Part shown: positions 8,477-19,362 of the stretch, piece after piece | Numbering within the stretch: position 1 is the first letter of the stretch | Layout: each line of letters starts with the position of its first letter | Source of the DNA: Chytridium lagenaria | Lineage: Eukaryota; Chytridiomycota; Chytridiomycetes; Chytridiales; Chytridiaceae | Reading direction: 5' to 3' | Length of the DNA stretch: 25,956 nt | NCBI GenBank assembly: GCA_025449115.1 | Contig: JAHLKC010000267.1 | Coordinates: 1-25,956, forward strand | Notes under the pieces: model-generated | Told to the model about the DNA's origin: nothing | Databases searched by the model: none | Seen by the model: only the letters and a program-made list of their open reading frames with translations | Program-made: the position numbers and the translations under genes

Positions 8477-10678
8477 TCATGCATCTCTGCAGAGCCATTT
8501 TATTTCGCCGCTATTACTGCATCGGTCATAGCGGATACCCCGCATATCTGCTGCCGTCATTTTGGCCAGTCGATCATGCTGGAATATAAATACACGAAAA
8601 TAAATTTGCTGTATAAAAACCAGGGACGTGTATCTTAAGCATGGCGTAAATGCTTTTACAAATGTGGTTATTATTCGTTCCATTTCAACCACACTCTTTT
8701 CCATATCCAAAACCACCTTCTCCACCTCCTCCTTCCACCACCTCAATCTCCCACTCTCCACCAAAACCTTCAAAACATCTCTCCATCCCTCTTTCACAGC
8801 TTTATCAAAAATTCGTTTTAAACTGCATACTCAACGACCTCACAAACATCCACACAACCTCATAATCCCTTCCATTTATGCCATCATCATCCTCTTCATC
8901 ATCATCGTCATCCTCATCCGCTTCACCGTCATGGTCTCATCATTCTCCTCTTCCTCCCTAGTCTCACACAACTGCCTCACCAACTCCACGTCAATCCGAT
9001 CACCAGGTCTCATTGAAGAGGCACTCCCAAGCCCTCCAATCGTCTCAAAAGCCTCACCACAATCTCTTCATGTCCATTCTCACAAGCCATCATCAACGCC
9101 TGGTTTTGATGTAAAAAGGGTTTCGTGCATGCATCTGCGAGAAGCGCGGCCACGGTCTTTGTATCCCCGTCTTTGCATGCAATAACGAGCTTTAGATGTG
9201 TTTGCTCTTGGACTGGTGAGAAGGGGTAGTCTAGGAATAGATTGACGATGCGTGGATCGACGCGGTTGTGTGCTTGAAACACGAGAGAGGTGTAGGAACG
9301 GGATATGGGGACTTGAGTGGTGGTGTAGTTGTTGAGGATGTTGAGAAGGAGGGCATGGGTGATATTGTCGTTGAATAGAAAGGTGGAGTTATGTTGGGTT
9401 GTTAAGACCGCGGAGAGGCAGTGGTAGATCCCGTTGTTATCAACGTTGCAAGCGAAATAGTAGGCAATCTCGCACAGGATGATCGAGACATATTCTTGCA
9501 AGGGAAGGTGTAAGGATTCAACAAAGGTGAGAAACACTGTCGAAATTCTAGTATCGTTAGGTATGGACCTTGGAAGGGAAACGAGCTTCAAAAGAAGAGG
9601 AAGCCACGGAGATGACGCGATAACGGTTTTGAGCCGATCCTCGCCCATGGTTTCTGACAACGTCATCGTCTTAACAATATGATCGGCAGCCCTTTTAGTC
9701 ATCACTACAATAGTCGACATGATTCTTCATCTTGATAATATTCCCCCGAAAGAGCTCCATGACGTACCAAAATCTCCACCCACTCAACACTCGTATATTC
9801 CGCCACCATCACAGCGTCCAGGAGTTTTAAAGCAGATACTCCATTCTTGGATTGCGAGAAACTCGTCATCTTTGCCAACCCCTCCAAACAATCCAACAAA
9901 CCCTCCCCCAAATGCTCAAAGATCATGGACGGTGCGAACCATATAGATTGATAACGAAGGAATATTTCTGCAACGTGAAAGTTGCCCCGTTTGATCGCAA
10001 TAGATAAAATGGTATCATATGGGTTATCATCGTCTGTTTCGACCTGATTCCAGTCGATTTTAGAAGTGATGACGGCCATGGATTCTGCATCTCCATTATT
10101 ACAGAGGTTCCAAAGAGACTCCCACATCCAGGATATTTGGTCGTCGAATTCAAGTTGGGCGAGAAGGGTGGGGAGGCCGAGACGTGTGAGGAGTTCCAGA
10201 AAGCCATATTGCTTCCAAATAAAGGCATGGTCAAATGTGGATGTGAGCGTCATCTTGCAAAGACCGTCATGAAGTTCGGGTTTATTGAAAGCAATGTGGA
10301 CAGCGGAGACGAGGAAGTCGCGATGGTAGGTTTCGTGGACGACCACGAGACCGTGACGTTCCCAGATGCCATTGGAGAAGAATGCGGGGAGTGCGACGAG
10401 GCCTCTTGATAGGTAGACGGCAAGATAGTTGATTCCCAAGATTTTCCAGTTTCGTAGGTGAGGGAGCACATGTCATCTTGAACGGGGTCTGTGAGATGGG
10501 TGAGCGCAAAGGGCATGCTGTGGAGCACCCATGCGCTTGATAGCGGTTGAAGGATTGAGCTGGCATTGACGAGGTCTCTTGTGGAGAGGTAGGATGCGAT
10601 GCGTTCGGCAGTCTCTGATGATATGGTGATTAATGGGTGCAGCATGGTGTTGTCAGAGAGGGGAAAGTGGACTTTCAT
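8477..10678 (-). CDS. F-box-like / ankyrin-type protein, frame-broken
   Basis: The start is the ATG at 10678. Residues about 11-45 (ISSETAERIASYL, TRDLVNASS) resemble an F-box helix pair, so a role as substrate receptor of an SCF ubiquitin ligase is a possible inference. It is followed by the family block NWKILGINYLAVYLSRG, which recurs almost unchanged at 23540-23590. The remainder has degenerate ankyrin-like helices such as GDTKTVAALL, NGHEEIVVRLL and EGWRDVLKVLVESG. The frame is broken near 10466, near 9712 and near 9025, each as if one base were missing. An intron is also required between about 8990 and 8830 (acceptor TATGCAG near 8827). Either the assembly drops bases here or this copy is decaying. 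The 3' end at 8477 is the least certain part. Confidence 0.5.
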
Positions 10679-12187
10679 GGATTTGTTGGTGACGATGAAC
10701 CTGGGCAACCCTCAAACAGACTGCAGCAAAATCACACTGGGCTCCTCTAATGTAAGGCCCATTGAACAACTGAAAGCGATAGTGAGTTATGCGAGTGTAC
10801 GAAACAGCCAAAGATGGTTTACAACAACTCTCACAAAGCCATTGGCTTGCTTGCAGCGTATCTGTAAAATGCTGTTGAATGTCCATATTAGGCTGGTGCT
10901 GTAAACCGAGCAGGAATCCATCAGCAATGGTTGATGTTGGTGGACTCCTTACAGAGATGGATACTTTTGTCGCCCATCACTGAGTGTTTTGAGGTCCATC
11001 ATCTGCAACCATGTTCAAAGTCGGTAGGTAGTCTCGACCCCACAGAACATGTCAGCACACTTTTAATGGGCAATGCACCAAGTTGACAATGTGATGTAAA
11101 AATAAGGGGAAGGCAAGCTCCCATTAAATAACTATTACCTGATGATCTCTCACTTTTCTTCATCCATTCCTATTCCTTCATCCCTCAGCTCACTCACTCT
11201 TCTCACACGTCTCTCCATCCATACCCTCATTGAGACGGAGGTAGTGTCGTTGTGATGGACTATAATACTCTGCAGAAGGAAGGGTGTCTGTCAGAATACA
11301 TTTGGCGCTAAAAATTGTATGAGATCAAACAATCTCTGCGCTAATCAATTCTCAACCGCGGCAGCACCATGCTGCTTCTATCGCTTCCGCCCTCCACATG
11401 AAATCCAATTGTTAAAGTTCAAGCTCATTATCCCCATAATTTACATTCGAAACACCTCAATTCAGCCCTTTTTTCTTACTCATTATTAATGCAGGGAGTA
11501 CTCATTCTTTCGCGTTCATATGTGAGGTAAGCTCTTATCCACTCTGTCGCTGTTTTGTTGACATCTCTTTTTGAAGTTTCTTTACCGCATCTCATGAAGA
11601 GCTTTTGCGGCGCTTTTCTAGCTCTTATTATTATCTTACCGACTGCGAGGCTTTGTTAGTTATCTCTCTTATTTTTTTCCTCCCCGTTTTTGTTTTGCAT
11701 CCTTCTCACTTTATTTGTTAGAGCCTTTTGCCTTTCCCCTCTCCAGAACTTCCTTCTTCTTTCTCATATTCCCTTCTGAAGCGTTATGCTTTCGGGTTGG
11801 AGTACTTTGCGTTTTGATTGCAGTCAAGGTAAGCCATGATAAAAAGCGGCCGCCACCAGTATCAGACGTCAACATTGACGATGGTCGTTGTATCAAGGCA
11901 TTCTCCGTAATGTTGAAATGATTAGGTGGTGCACCAAGAGAATTGCCCCAAAAATCAAGTGACGAATAAATTTCCTTCAAACTCTCTGAATACCCAAACC
12001 ACCACTCACCTTGAGACCTCATTCCTTGCAGCAAACCACCACATTTTGCTAAAGGGAAACCATCTCAACTTTTAAAGAACAAGGACTTCATACAGCTAGA
12101 ACTAGTTACCATTTGGCATCGTTCATCAACACCTCATCATCATCAGTCCCATCGCTGAGGAGACCTCTCTACTCGATCGATCTCAAA

Positions 12188-12205
12188 CCATCCATCCATC
12201 CATCC
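12188..12205. repeat. CCAT microsatellite
   Basis: Four CCAT units plus CC in tandem, inside the non-coding stretch upstream of the Myb gene. Confidence 0.85.
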
Positions 12206-12272
12206 AACTTATCTCCATCATTCACTACAAGGCTTCCACTAGGTCAGTTCTGACTATGCATGTATGAAGGAT

Positions 12273-12382
12273 GGATGCATGCGTTCCCCTTTCATTTGTA
12301 TTACTTTTGCCGTTGTTATTTTGCTTTCTCGTTTTGAAGAATGAGGATCAAGCTGGATTAGTACACTGGATGCATGCATTCC
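12273..12382. repeat. Duplicated GGATGCATGC motif
   Basis: GGATGCATGCGTTCC (12273-12287) and GGATGCATGCATTCC (12368-12382) differ at one base and are 95 bp apart. The core TGCATGCA-like palindrome could be a protein-binding site. Both lie upstream of the Myb gene. Confidence 0.5.
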
Positions 12383-12754
12383 GACTCTGGGCTACTCTGG
12401 ATATACATATTACTTTTTCCGAATCGCAAAGGATGATGAGTACGATGATGGAATGCTGCATTGCCTGCTGGATGAATGCCCTGCCCATCTGCAGGGTGGT
12501 GGATGACGGCGTTGAACCCATTCGCGATCACGAACGATTCTATCGAGCACACACCTGTGTCACTTTGTGTCACACACATATTTTCGCTTTTTTCCGTTTG
12601 AATTCTGATTGGTTCTGAAGCGGCCCGTTCCTTTGTGTCATTTTGTCATACTGCTTCCTCCCAAGCCTTTTTTACTCTCAAAACCTTCTTTTCTTCGGAC
12701 TTTATTCGCCTTCGGACAAATTAACATGTAAAACCACTTTTTTATTTTTAAAAG

Positions 12755-14341
12755 ATGTCAACTATGACTGCAACATCATCGCTCCCTTACCCTGCAGGAG
12801 ACAACGCTGATTGTTCTCCTCTTCGTTATATTCCTCAAGCGACGTCTCCTTTTCTGATTTGCATCTTTTGCATCCCCCTACCTCTACACCCTTCCCCTCC
12901 TTTGACGCGTCAGCCCATTTCGACGCGAAAAGTCTCGTGTTCTCTGCTCCTGAGAACGCATCTGGAGATGGCATGTCACTCATGATGATGCCTTATATGA
13001 CGGGAAGCGCGTGGTTGGAGCATCCTGTTGGAATGGAAAAGCCCGAGATGTCGGATGATATTTTGGATCAGGTGAGTTTATCCTTTCTTGAGTTTCTTTT
13101 AAAGAATGAAAATGAGTTTCTCACCACCGTTTTTTTTATATTCAGTTTCTGGTCAACCCCGATTCTGAGTTTTATGATGGTACTTCCGCGCCATCTACCG
13201 TTGAAGGCTCGTGGGCTACAAACCACAACTTTGTTGCGCAGATGGGTGCAGACATGTCCTTCGAGGCGTTAAAGCTTGAGGTAAGCCGCATCGGGAAATC
13301 TTCATTTTACTCTTTTGCACATTTTAATCTTACCAAATCAAAAAGCTTGCCGATTCTCCATTGAAGATGCGCCCCACAGCTTCCCAACGCCAACCCACCC
13401 CTGATGCGACACCGAACAACTCCCCGTCTCCGTCGTTCCATTCTCTCGACAGGACCCTCGGCGCCCCCATCACGGCTCCTCCCTCCCCAATGACCTCTCT
13501 CTCAGGCTCAGCCTCCCCTCGCTCCGTCATGTCCCGTGGTCCCTCCGCCTCCCCCGTCCCCGCACCCCAAACCATTATGATGCCCAGAGCCTACCCTCAG
13601 AGCTTCCCGCCGATCCAGCCGCTCCACATCATTCCGGGAGTCCACCCTCTCTCCTCTGCCAACATGAACGGCAACCTCTACCCCACTATGATGTACCCCG
13701 CATACACCCCTGCATTGCCCTCATCTTCTTCTCGCAAACGTCAACGCTCCGTACGCACCTCAACCTACAATAAATGGTCCCCCGAAGAAGACGCGCTCCT
13801 CCGTTCCGCCGTCGCCCGTCACGGCACTCAAGGCAAATGGGCCATCATCGCCGCCTCCATCCCAGGCCGCACACCCATCCAATGCTCCACCCGTTACACT
13901 GGTGCCTTGAACCCCAGGATCCATAAAGGCAAATGGTCATCCGAAGAAGACGCTCTCCTTCGCACCGCCTTCAACGACGCCTGTCTCCAACTCCTCTCTG
14001 AACGCGGTCCAGATGTTGACATCACCCCGTCGTCGTCCTTGATTCCCTGGCAAAAGATTGCCGAAATCATTCCTGGCCGTACGGGCGTTCAGTGTATCGC
14101 TCGGTACCAGGAGGCGCTTGATCCTGAAATCCGTAAAGGAAAATGGAACATTGAGGAGGATGCGTTATTGAAAAAAGGGTTGAGGTTACATGGGAAGGGG
14201 TGGGTCAAGATTGCTGGCTTGATTAGGGGACGCACGCAGAGGCAGTGTAGGACGAGGTGGTTGCAGATTAGAGAGAGGTTGGAGGCTGAAGGGATTTTTG
14301 TTTGCGGGAAGGATGAAGGAGAGGAAGGGATGGATGCCTGA
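12755..14341 (+). CDS. Myb-type transcription factor with three DNA-binding repeats
   Basis: About 480 residues in three exons. Introns are 13072-13145 (GTGAGT...TTCAG) and 13281-13345 (GTAAGC...AAAAG), both in phase 0, so the protein reads DDILDQ-FLVNPDSEF and ALKLE-LADSPLK. The N-terminal half is Ser/Pro-rich and probably disordered. The C-terminal half has three SANT/Myb repeats beginning KWSPEEDALL, KWSSEEDALL and KWNIEEDALL. Each ends in a recognition helix of the form PGRTxxQCxxRY, or RGRTQRQCRTRW in the last. Repeat 2 has an insertion of about 20 residues between helices 1 and 2. This repeat structure predicts a nuclear sequence-specific DNA-binding protein. The start at 12755 assumes one missing base near 12855 in a T run; otherwise the first in-frame ATG of exon 1 is near 12971. 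Confidence 0.85.
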
Positions 14342-15747
14342 AAATACCGTTCCTTGAAGGAGTTATTGTGAGGATGTTACCGGAAATTGGATATTCGGTC
14401 CTTTCCGTTACGGTTCTCTTGGTCGCTCATCATTTCGCTTCATCCCCATCTTTCTTCCGATGCCAGTTGCTATTTTGCTGTTAAAGACCTCTTTTACGCG
14501 TTTCCCCTCCAACGCTGTACCTCTTAATTTATTATTGCCCAAGTGTTTTGTTTTTCGATTAACTTAATTTTGCCCCCCTTGCGTTCCATTTTGTGTTTAT
14601 TAAACCCTCCAACCTCATTTTTAGAAACCCCTCTCCTCTCATGATTTATTTATTTATTTGCATTTATTCCCCTCATCATTTATCAGTGCCTTTTTCCAAT
14701 GCCTTGCTATCTTCATTTTGATGGATATGAAGTTTTTTATTTACCCCCTTAACCCCTGCGTGCCTTGCTGGTTTACCTCTTAATTTATTTTACAAAAAAA
14801 ATGTGGTTTTATGTGCCTCTTATATATGCGTGCTCATTTTGGTGGAAATGGTTTTGTGGGGGTTTGCTTAGTTGGAATATTTCTCTGCAAGCAGTGAGAT
14901 AATACTGGAAGGCTTTATGAGGCAAAATCTGGGACGATGGGTTTCCAGAACTCGTGACCTAGCTGCCTCGGTTCCGCGTATCCTCGAAAACTACAAAGAC
15001 TAAGAACACGAAACCCTAACAAACAGATGTTTGCAACAGTGGAGACGACGCAGAATAACTAATCTCTTGCAGACATGCACTGTTAGGCTTACGAAGGAGT
15101 TATTCTCAGGCTCTATACGGAAGCCCGTCACCGATGGCACTTGTTATCATTAAAAACTATACTTAGATGGAATTGGTCCAAGGTCTCGCCGTACTTACTG
15201 CATCCTAGTAAAATGACAGAGGGTTGAAGGGGGCTCTCATCGATTTTTCCAGTGATTTTTGGAGCACATGGATGTGTTGGTGCGCTACCGGCCGGGGAAG
15301 GTTTTGGCAACAGAGGAACGTTGGAGAAGCAAAATTAGTATGGTATCCCGTAGATCGCTCTGGTGTCCTGTTTTCCAGAGGATGTGGAGATGGGGATGAG
15401 GTGTTGCTTAAAACATTTCCGTCAAACTTGTTTTCCTGTTCCAGCTCTTTTTTTTCGTTCATGGAGATGAGCTTTATCAACCGTATATCACCAAACCAAA
15501 AATAACAAACACAAAAACAAAGACAAAATGGTTTATAAAAGCCGGCTACTCATATTTCGCTTTTTTTTTTTGTTCTTTTCTTCTTCCCCAATAAATTAGA
15601 GATATATAATCTTTGTCTTGGCTTAGTTTAATACCTCTGGTTGCTGTGATGGCCGTATGATACTGTGTACAAGAAGTACCTTATTTCGTGGTTTTTTTAC
15701 ATCAATAAAAACAATTGTAAACTGATATATATTTAAGTTCTTTTTCC
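14342..15747. other. Non-coding stretch between convergent Myb and CFAP45 genes
   Basis: About 1.4 kb between two convergent stop codons. The first 500 bp are T-rich and look like 3' untranslated sequence. Open frames at 15128-15505 lie on both strands with no recognisable domain or compatible splice sites. I see no RNA gene. Confidence 0.5.
14644..14659. repeat. ATTT microsatellite
   Basis: Four ATTT units in tandem in the T-rich region downstream of the Myb gene. Confidence 0.85.
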
Positions 15748-17693
15748 TTATGTTACAGAGATTATCAGTGACCTTGGTTGCTGAAAACATGCTTGTTGGT
15801 GGATGCATTTGCGTTGAATTTCTTTACAGTATTTCTCGGGGACGCCGATAGATCGGAGTTCCTGGAAAAGGTAACAGTCAGTTAATGTAAACCCAACGTG
15901 TGTCTTCACCGGAAAACTCATGAATAGAAGTCAAACATACCTGTAATTTTCTATCTTTAATGACATCGATCTTGTTTTTCTTCTCATTCCTCTCCCCAGC
16001 CTGTTTGACACCTTCCAAGAAGAATTCTTCCCTCCCCTTCCTCCTCACAATTTCTTTCTCCCTAATCTGCTGCTTGACTTCAAGCGCATAAAGTCTATTT
16101 CTCTCTGCCCTCTTCACTTCCTCCATCCTCAACCTTTCCTCGACCTCCTTCTGCCTTCCGAGATTCTCGAAAAACTCTTCCTTCAATTTATGCGCCTCTA
16201 CAGCTACAGCATGTTCCCTTGCTCTTTGCTGTTTCACCACGTTCCTCCTTCAACTCCTTCTCCATCAACGCTTGCTTCTCCGCAGTTTCGCGTTCCTTGC
16301 GACGCCATTCCCTCTCATAGCTTCATAAGCTCGCTGTGCCCTCAATGCATCCTGTTGCGCTTGCTTATCACTCATCCGCTCCTGCGCCGCTCTCAATCTC
16401 GCCAACTCCTGCTCCCTTTCCGCCTTCTTCCGTTGTGCAATTTTATCGTTTTCAATATCCCTCTTCTCCTTCTCCAGCAAATATTCAGCACCTTTCGATC
16501 CTCCTCCTCCTCCTCCATCTTGATCTTTTTTTCCGTTCCATTGATTCCTGGTTCGCCGGACAACTTCTTGCATCAGAGATTTTTGGACATGGACTTTTTG
16601 TAGCTTCTCAGCGGCGTCTTGCGCAGCCATGACGGTGATGGCGTGGAGATTTTGCTTTGTTTCTTGATCTCGACGTTCTTGCTCAAGGAGGGCGTGCTCG
16701 CGGCGTTCCTCGATTTGAAGACGGATTTTGGCGGCGCCTTTGCGGAGTTCTTAAAGATGTGTGAAAAAAGGTTAGAGTTAGGTGTGAGAGAAAGCCCAAA
16801 GCGAAATTTAATATAGAAAGGAGAAATATTATATATAATAGCGGAATATCTGAAAACCAGGGTCTTCTACACAGTATCGACGCCTGATATGCTTACCCTC
16901 AATCCTCTTTTTCTCCCTCTCCTCCATTTCTTCAACTCGTTGACACGTTCCAACTCCATCATAGCATCCAAACGACTCTCCTCCTCCTTTTTTTCTCTCT
17001 TTATCAATTTCTAGAAGAGAAAAAAAAAAAATGCAGTATAAGTAAACAAGCAATGACCTTAGTAGCAAATACCTTTTCCTCGACTTGAGCATCTCTAATA
17101 GCCACACATTTCGCATACAACATCAATTCATTCATATGCTTGATCTCATCTTCCTGTTCCTCCAGCTGCATTTGGGCCTTTGCGAGAAGGTAGTTGGATT
17201 TATCTTTTGCTTCTTTTTCGAGGGCAGAGAGCTTAGCGTTCTGAGAACGCTGGTGTCGAATTCTTCCATTTTCGACTGAAATGCAACAGTTATTATGTGA
17301 AGAGGGAAACCTATATACTTTTCGTAATCGTGCATTCTCGGCTGCTTGAACCCTTTGATGGTTGAGGTCGTGGTTGTATCGCTCCAAGTCTTCTTTGCTT
17401 AGGTAGACTGATTCTGACTGGTATCGTTAGCGGCTTTGCTCAAAAATTGGAATTTTACCTTTATTCTTTCTAGATCTGTGAGTGATAATTTGATGGGGGG
17501 TCCCTTCTTTGTATCGCCGGTGTGTGGTTTAAGAGTCCTGATGTTGTCTCTTGTAATCACAGTGATAGGTTTCTGGCCTCCACGCTGTTTTGGATGTTAC
17601 AAAGAAATACTTGTTTGGGAGTGTGGTTACCTGTCCATTACGATGGTGGGATTTAAGGACAGGAGCCTTGTCGAGGACCACAGAGTCTCTCAT
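15748..17693 (-). CDS. CFAP45: Cilia- and flagella-associated protein 45
   Basis: A microtubule-inner protein of doublet microtubules in the flagellar axoneme. Seven exons give about 510 residues, against about 550 in animals: 17693-17631, 17584-17459, 17417-17319, 17275-17073, 17010-16897, 16749-15941 and 15861-15748. Family landmarks appear in order: VITRDNIRTLKP, LSLTDLERIK, KLSALEKEAKDKSNYLL, YAKCVAIRDAQVEEK, SRLDAMMELERV, ARLRAAQERMSDKQAQQDALRAQR, EREWRRKE and the end KLQELRSIGVPEKYC. The body is Glu/Lys/Arg-rich coiled coil. Introns of 41-46 nt near the start have strong sites; intron 2 has CTAAC. The start has a good context, CCACCATGA. Frames break near 17253, 16927, 16316 and 16240, and family conservation continues straight across each, so I treat them as sequence errors rather than decay. 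Confidence 0.9.
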
Positions 17694-18087
17694 GGTGGGC
17701 GATGGATGGACTACACAGATGAGTGATCTGCCAATGCGTGATTGTCAGATTCTTTGTTGAAGGGAAGTTGACAATTTCGTTTTAATGTTAAAGAAGGAGC
17801 CAGCCAAGTCACGGAGACGAACAAACATGTAGTTGCTATGTAAGTATGCTCGATTATACGTCGATCTGACGTTTAAGATGAATTAAATTAAGGAATGTAT
17901 CAGCGTTTGTACACTTGGATAAGTTAAAAGGGTTTCCGCTAACTCTTTGCCTTTATCATATCACCAAATGCGAGCATAATATTATTATATGTGGAGCATT
18001 GATGATCACTTCAGAGCTGGTTACCTGGAGCAGGCTTCAGCAATGCGAGAATTTTGTGACTGCGCCTTCACTTAAAATGGAATGGCT
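17694..18087. other. Non-coding stretch upstream of CFAP45
   Basis: This holds the presumed CFAP45 promoter on the minus side and AT-rich sequence up to the decayed ankyrin copy. No gene or RNA recognised. Confidence 0.45.
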
Positions 18088-18960
18088 GGGCATCGCAAAG
18101 GGCGTTTTAAGAGAGGACAGCCCGCCTTTCGTTGACGACATCTTCCTTCGTCTTCCCTCCGTCATCCAAATACGCACCATAATCCTTGCAGAGGAGTTTA
18201 GCTCGCAATCAAGATGGAATCTATCATCCTCGGCCTCCCCCAATTCGACGATGTCGATCATCTGTCTGCCTTTGATCGATGCATGTCCACCCACTTTCCA
18301 GCCAGCATTCATTCATCACGAAACTGCCAGCATCTCAAGAATTCGGACCAAATTATTCAGAAGTACAATGCCGGATATATTCAAGGGTTGGGCTACTCAA
18401 TTTATGCGACATCAGCATGCCGTCGTCTCTAGTTGCCTTCACCAGCTCGCATATGTTGACAAGTTGCTGTTATCTACTAAAACTAAGTCACTCGTCCATT
18501 TCCTCGTCTGTGTTATCCCCGACACGATAATCACTAAACTATGTCGAGCCGCTCACACGGCCGCCCTCACTATCTCGATTCTCTTGCTTGACCATAAGCT
18601 TGAAATGTTAGTTCAAGTTGCCACCTGCTCGGCAAGTAATGTCCGTTGAGATGTCCACCAATTTCTGCATGAGTGTGAATACGGTTGATCAAATTGATTA
18701 ATACGGTAGTCGACGAAGGGAGGTTGGAAGTTTTGAAATGGCTTCACAATTGATGCGATGGGTCAGGCTTGTGGAAGGGGTTATTTGAAGAGGTTCGAAA
18801 TCTTAACGAAAACCGTGAGGAGGACAAAGCTGCCGTGGACACAACCGTGGCGGGTGGGCACGCAAGCATCTTCACGATCATCGATAGCAGGCTATTCGAA
18901 TGTATGCCATGAACAGAGCGGCGTCCAGAGGATCCATTGACGTCGTCAAGTTTTCTAATA
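18088..18960 (+). pseudogene. Decayed copy of the ankyrin-family gene
   Basis: Read across three frames, this stretch matches the intact gene at 23336-21669 from start to mid-protein. DDIFLRLPSVIQIRTIILAEEF corresponds to DHLFLRLPAIAQVRTLILADDF, KMESIILGLPQFDDVDHLSAF to KMESLILGLHLSNDVDHFTAF, and THFPASIH to IQFPASMH. AVVSSCLHQL then matches AVVSWLHKF, and a late block, GQACGRGYL followed by VAGGHASIF, matches repeat units of that gene. At least five frame changes and internal stops occur (the first near 18211, one A missing), and similarity fades after 18960. With this many lesions and weaker similarity, true pseudogenisation is more likely here than in the other frame-broken genes. It lies on the opposite strand to its relative, about 3 kb away. 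Confidence 0.75.
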
Positions 18961-19362
18961 GCTAGCGGAACCATCTTCGCGGTCTTGGAACCCCCGAGAT
19001 TCGTCCCATGCCGCTCGATAAGGCTGCTGTTAATTCCGTATCGCTATATTAAGTTCCTCCCACAAAGCGATTAGACGGGGCGACAAAGTACTCGCAGCTC
19101 TCGACTTGCAATAACTTTAATTTTATCTGATCTTTCCCTCAACACTTTCATCACCCGGTTAATCACGTACTTTGATTAACTACATAAAGGACACACCACA
19201 CACGTTTGGCGTCCTTAACATCGACGCGTTCTTTAATTATCGTGACGCCAAATGCCAGCATTTCCTATTGAAAATAAAAAATACCAGAAAAATTGAAAGT
19301 GCTGGGGCCACCGTCATCTTGCGTTCACCCAAATTCCGTCAGCCATCTTTTACCCACAAGCC
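18961..19362. other. Non-coding stretch
   Basis: No gene recognised. It separates the decayed ankyrin copy from the next + strand gene and probably contains the latter's promoter. A small open frame at 19172-19432 has no features. Confidence 0.4.

Larger units (their letters stand above)
10679..12754. other. Long non-coding stretch upstream of the Myb gene
   Basis: About 2 kb with no gene I can support. Open frames of up to 115 codons (for example 12271-12618) have no domain, no repeat of family motifs and no splice logic. It is rich in C/T runs around 11150-11230 and 11640-11770 and in short palindromes, and contains several good donor-like sites. A long regulatory region or multi-exon 5' leader of the Myb gene is the simplest reading. 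Confidence 0.45.

Noticed and set aside
8628..9185. Open frame on the + strand with a hydrophobic run (AIIILFIIIVILI)
   Set aside because: Antisense to the ankyrin/F-box-like gene. The hydrophobic run arises from purine-rich DNA on the opposite strand, and no splice or family evidence supports it.
10653..10886. Minus-strand frame upstream of the F-box-like gene as a possible extra N-terminus
   Set aside because: It is in a different frame, without a splice pair that joins it, and the F-box-like motif already sits close to the ATG at 10678.
12271..12618. Open frame of 115 codons with a hydrophobic N-terminus
   Set aside because: It could mimic a secreted protein, but the remainder has no pattern, the codon choice is unlike neighbours, and it lies in a region full of random short frames.
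15128..15505. Overlapping open frames on both strands
   Set aside because: No domain, no compatible introns, and mutual overlap; treated as chance.
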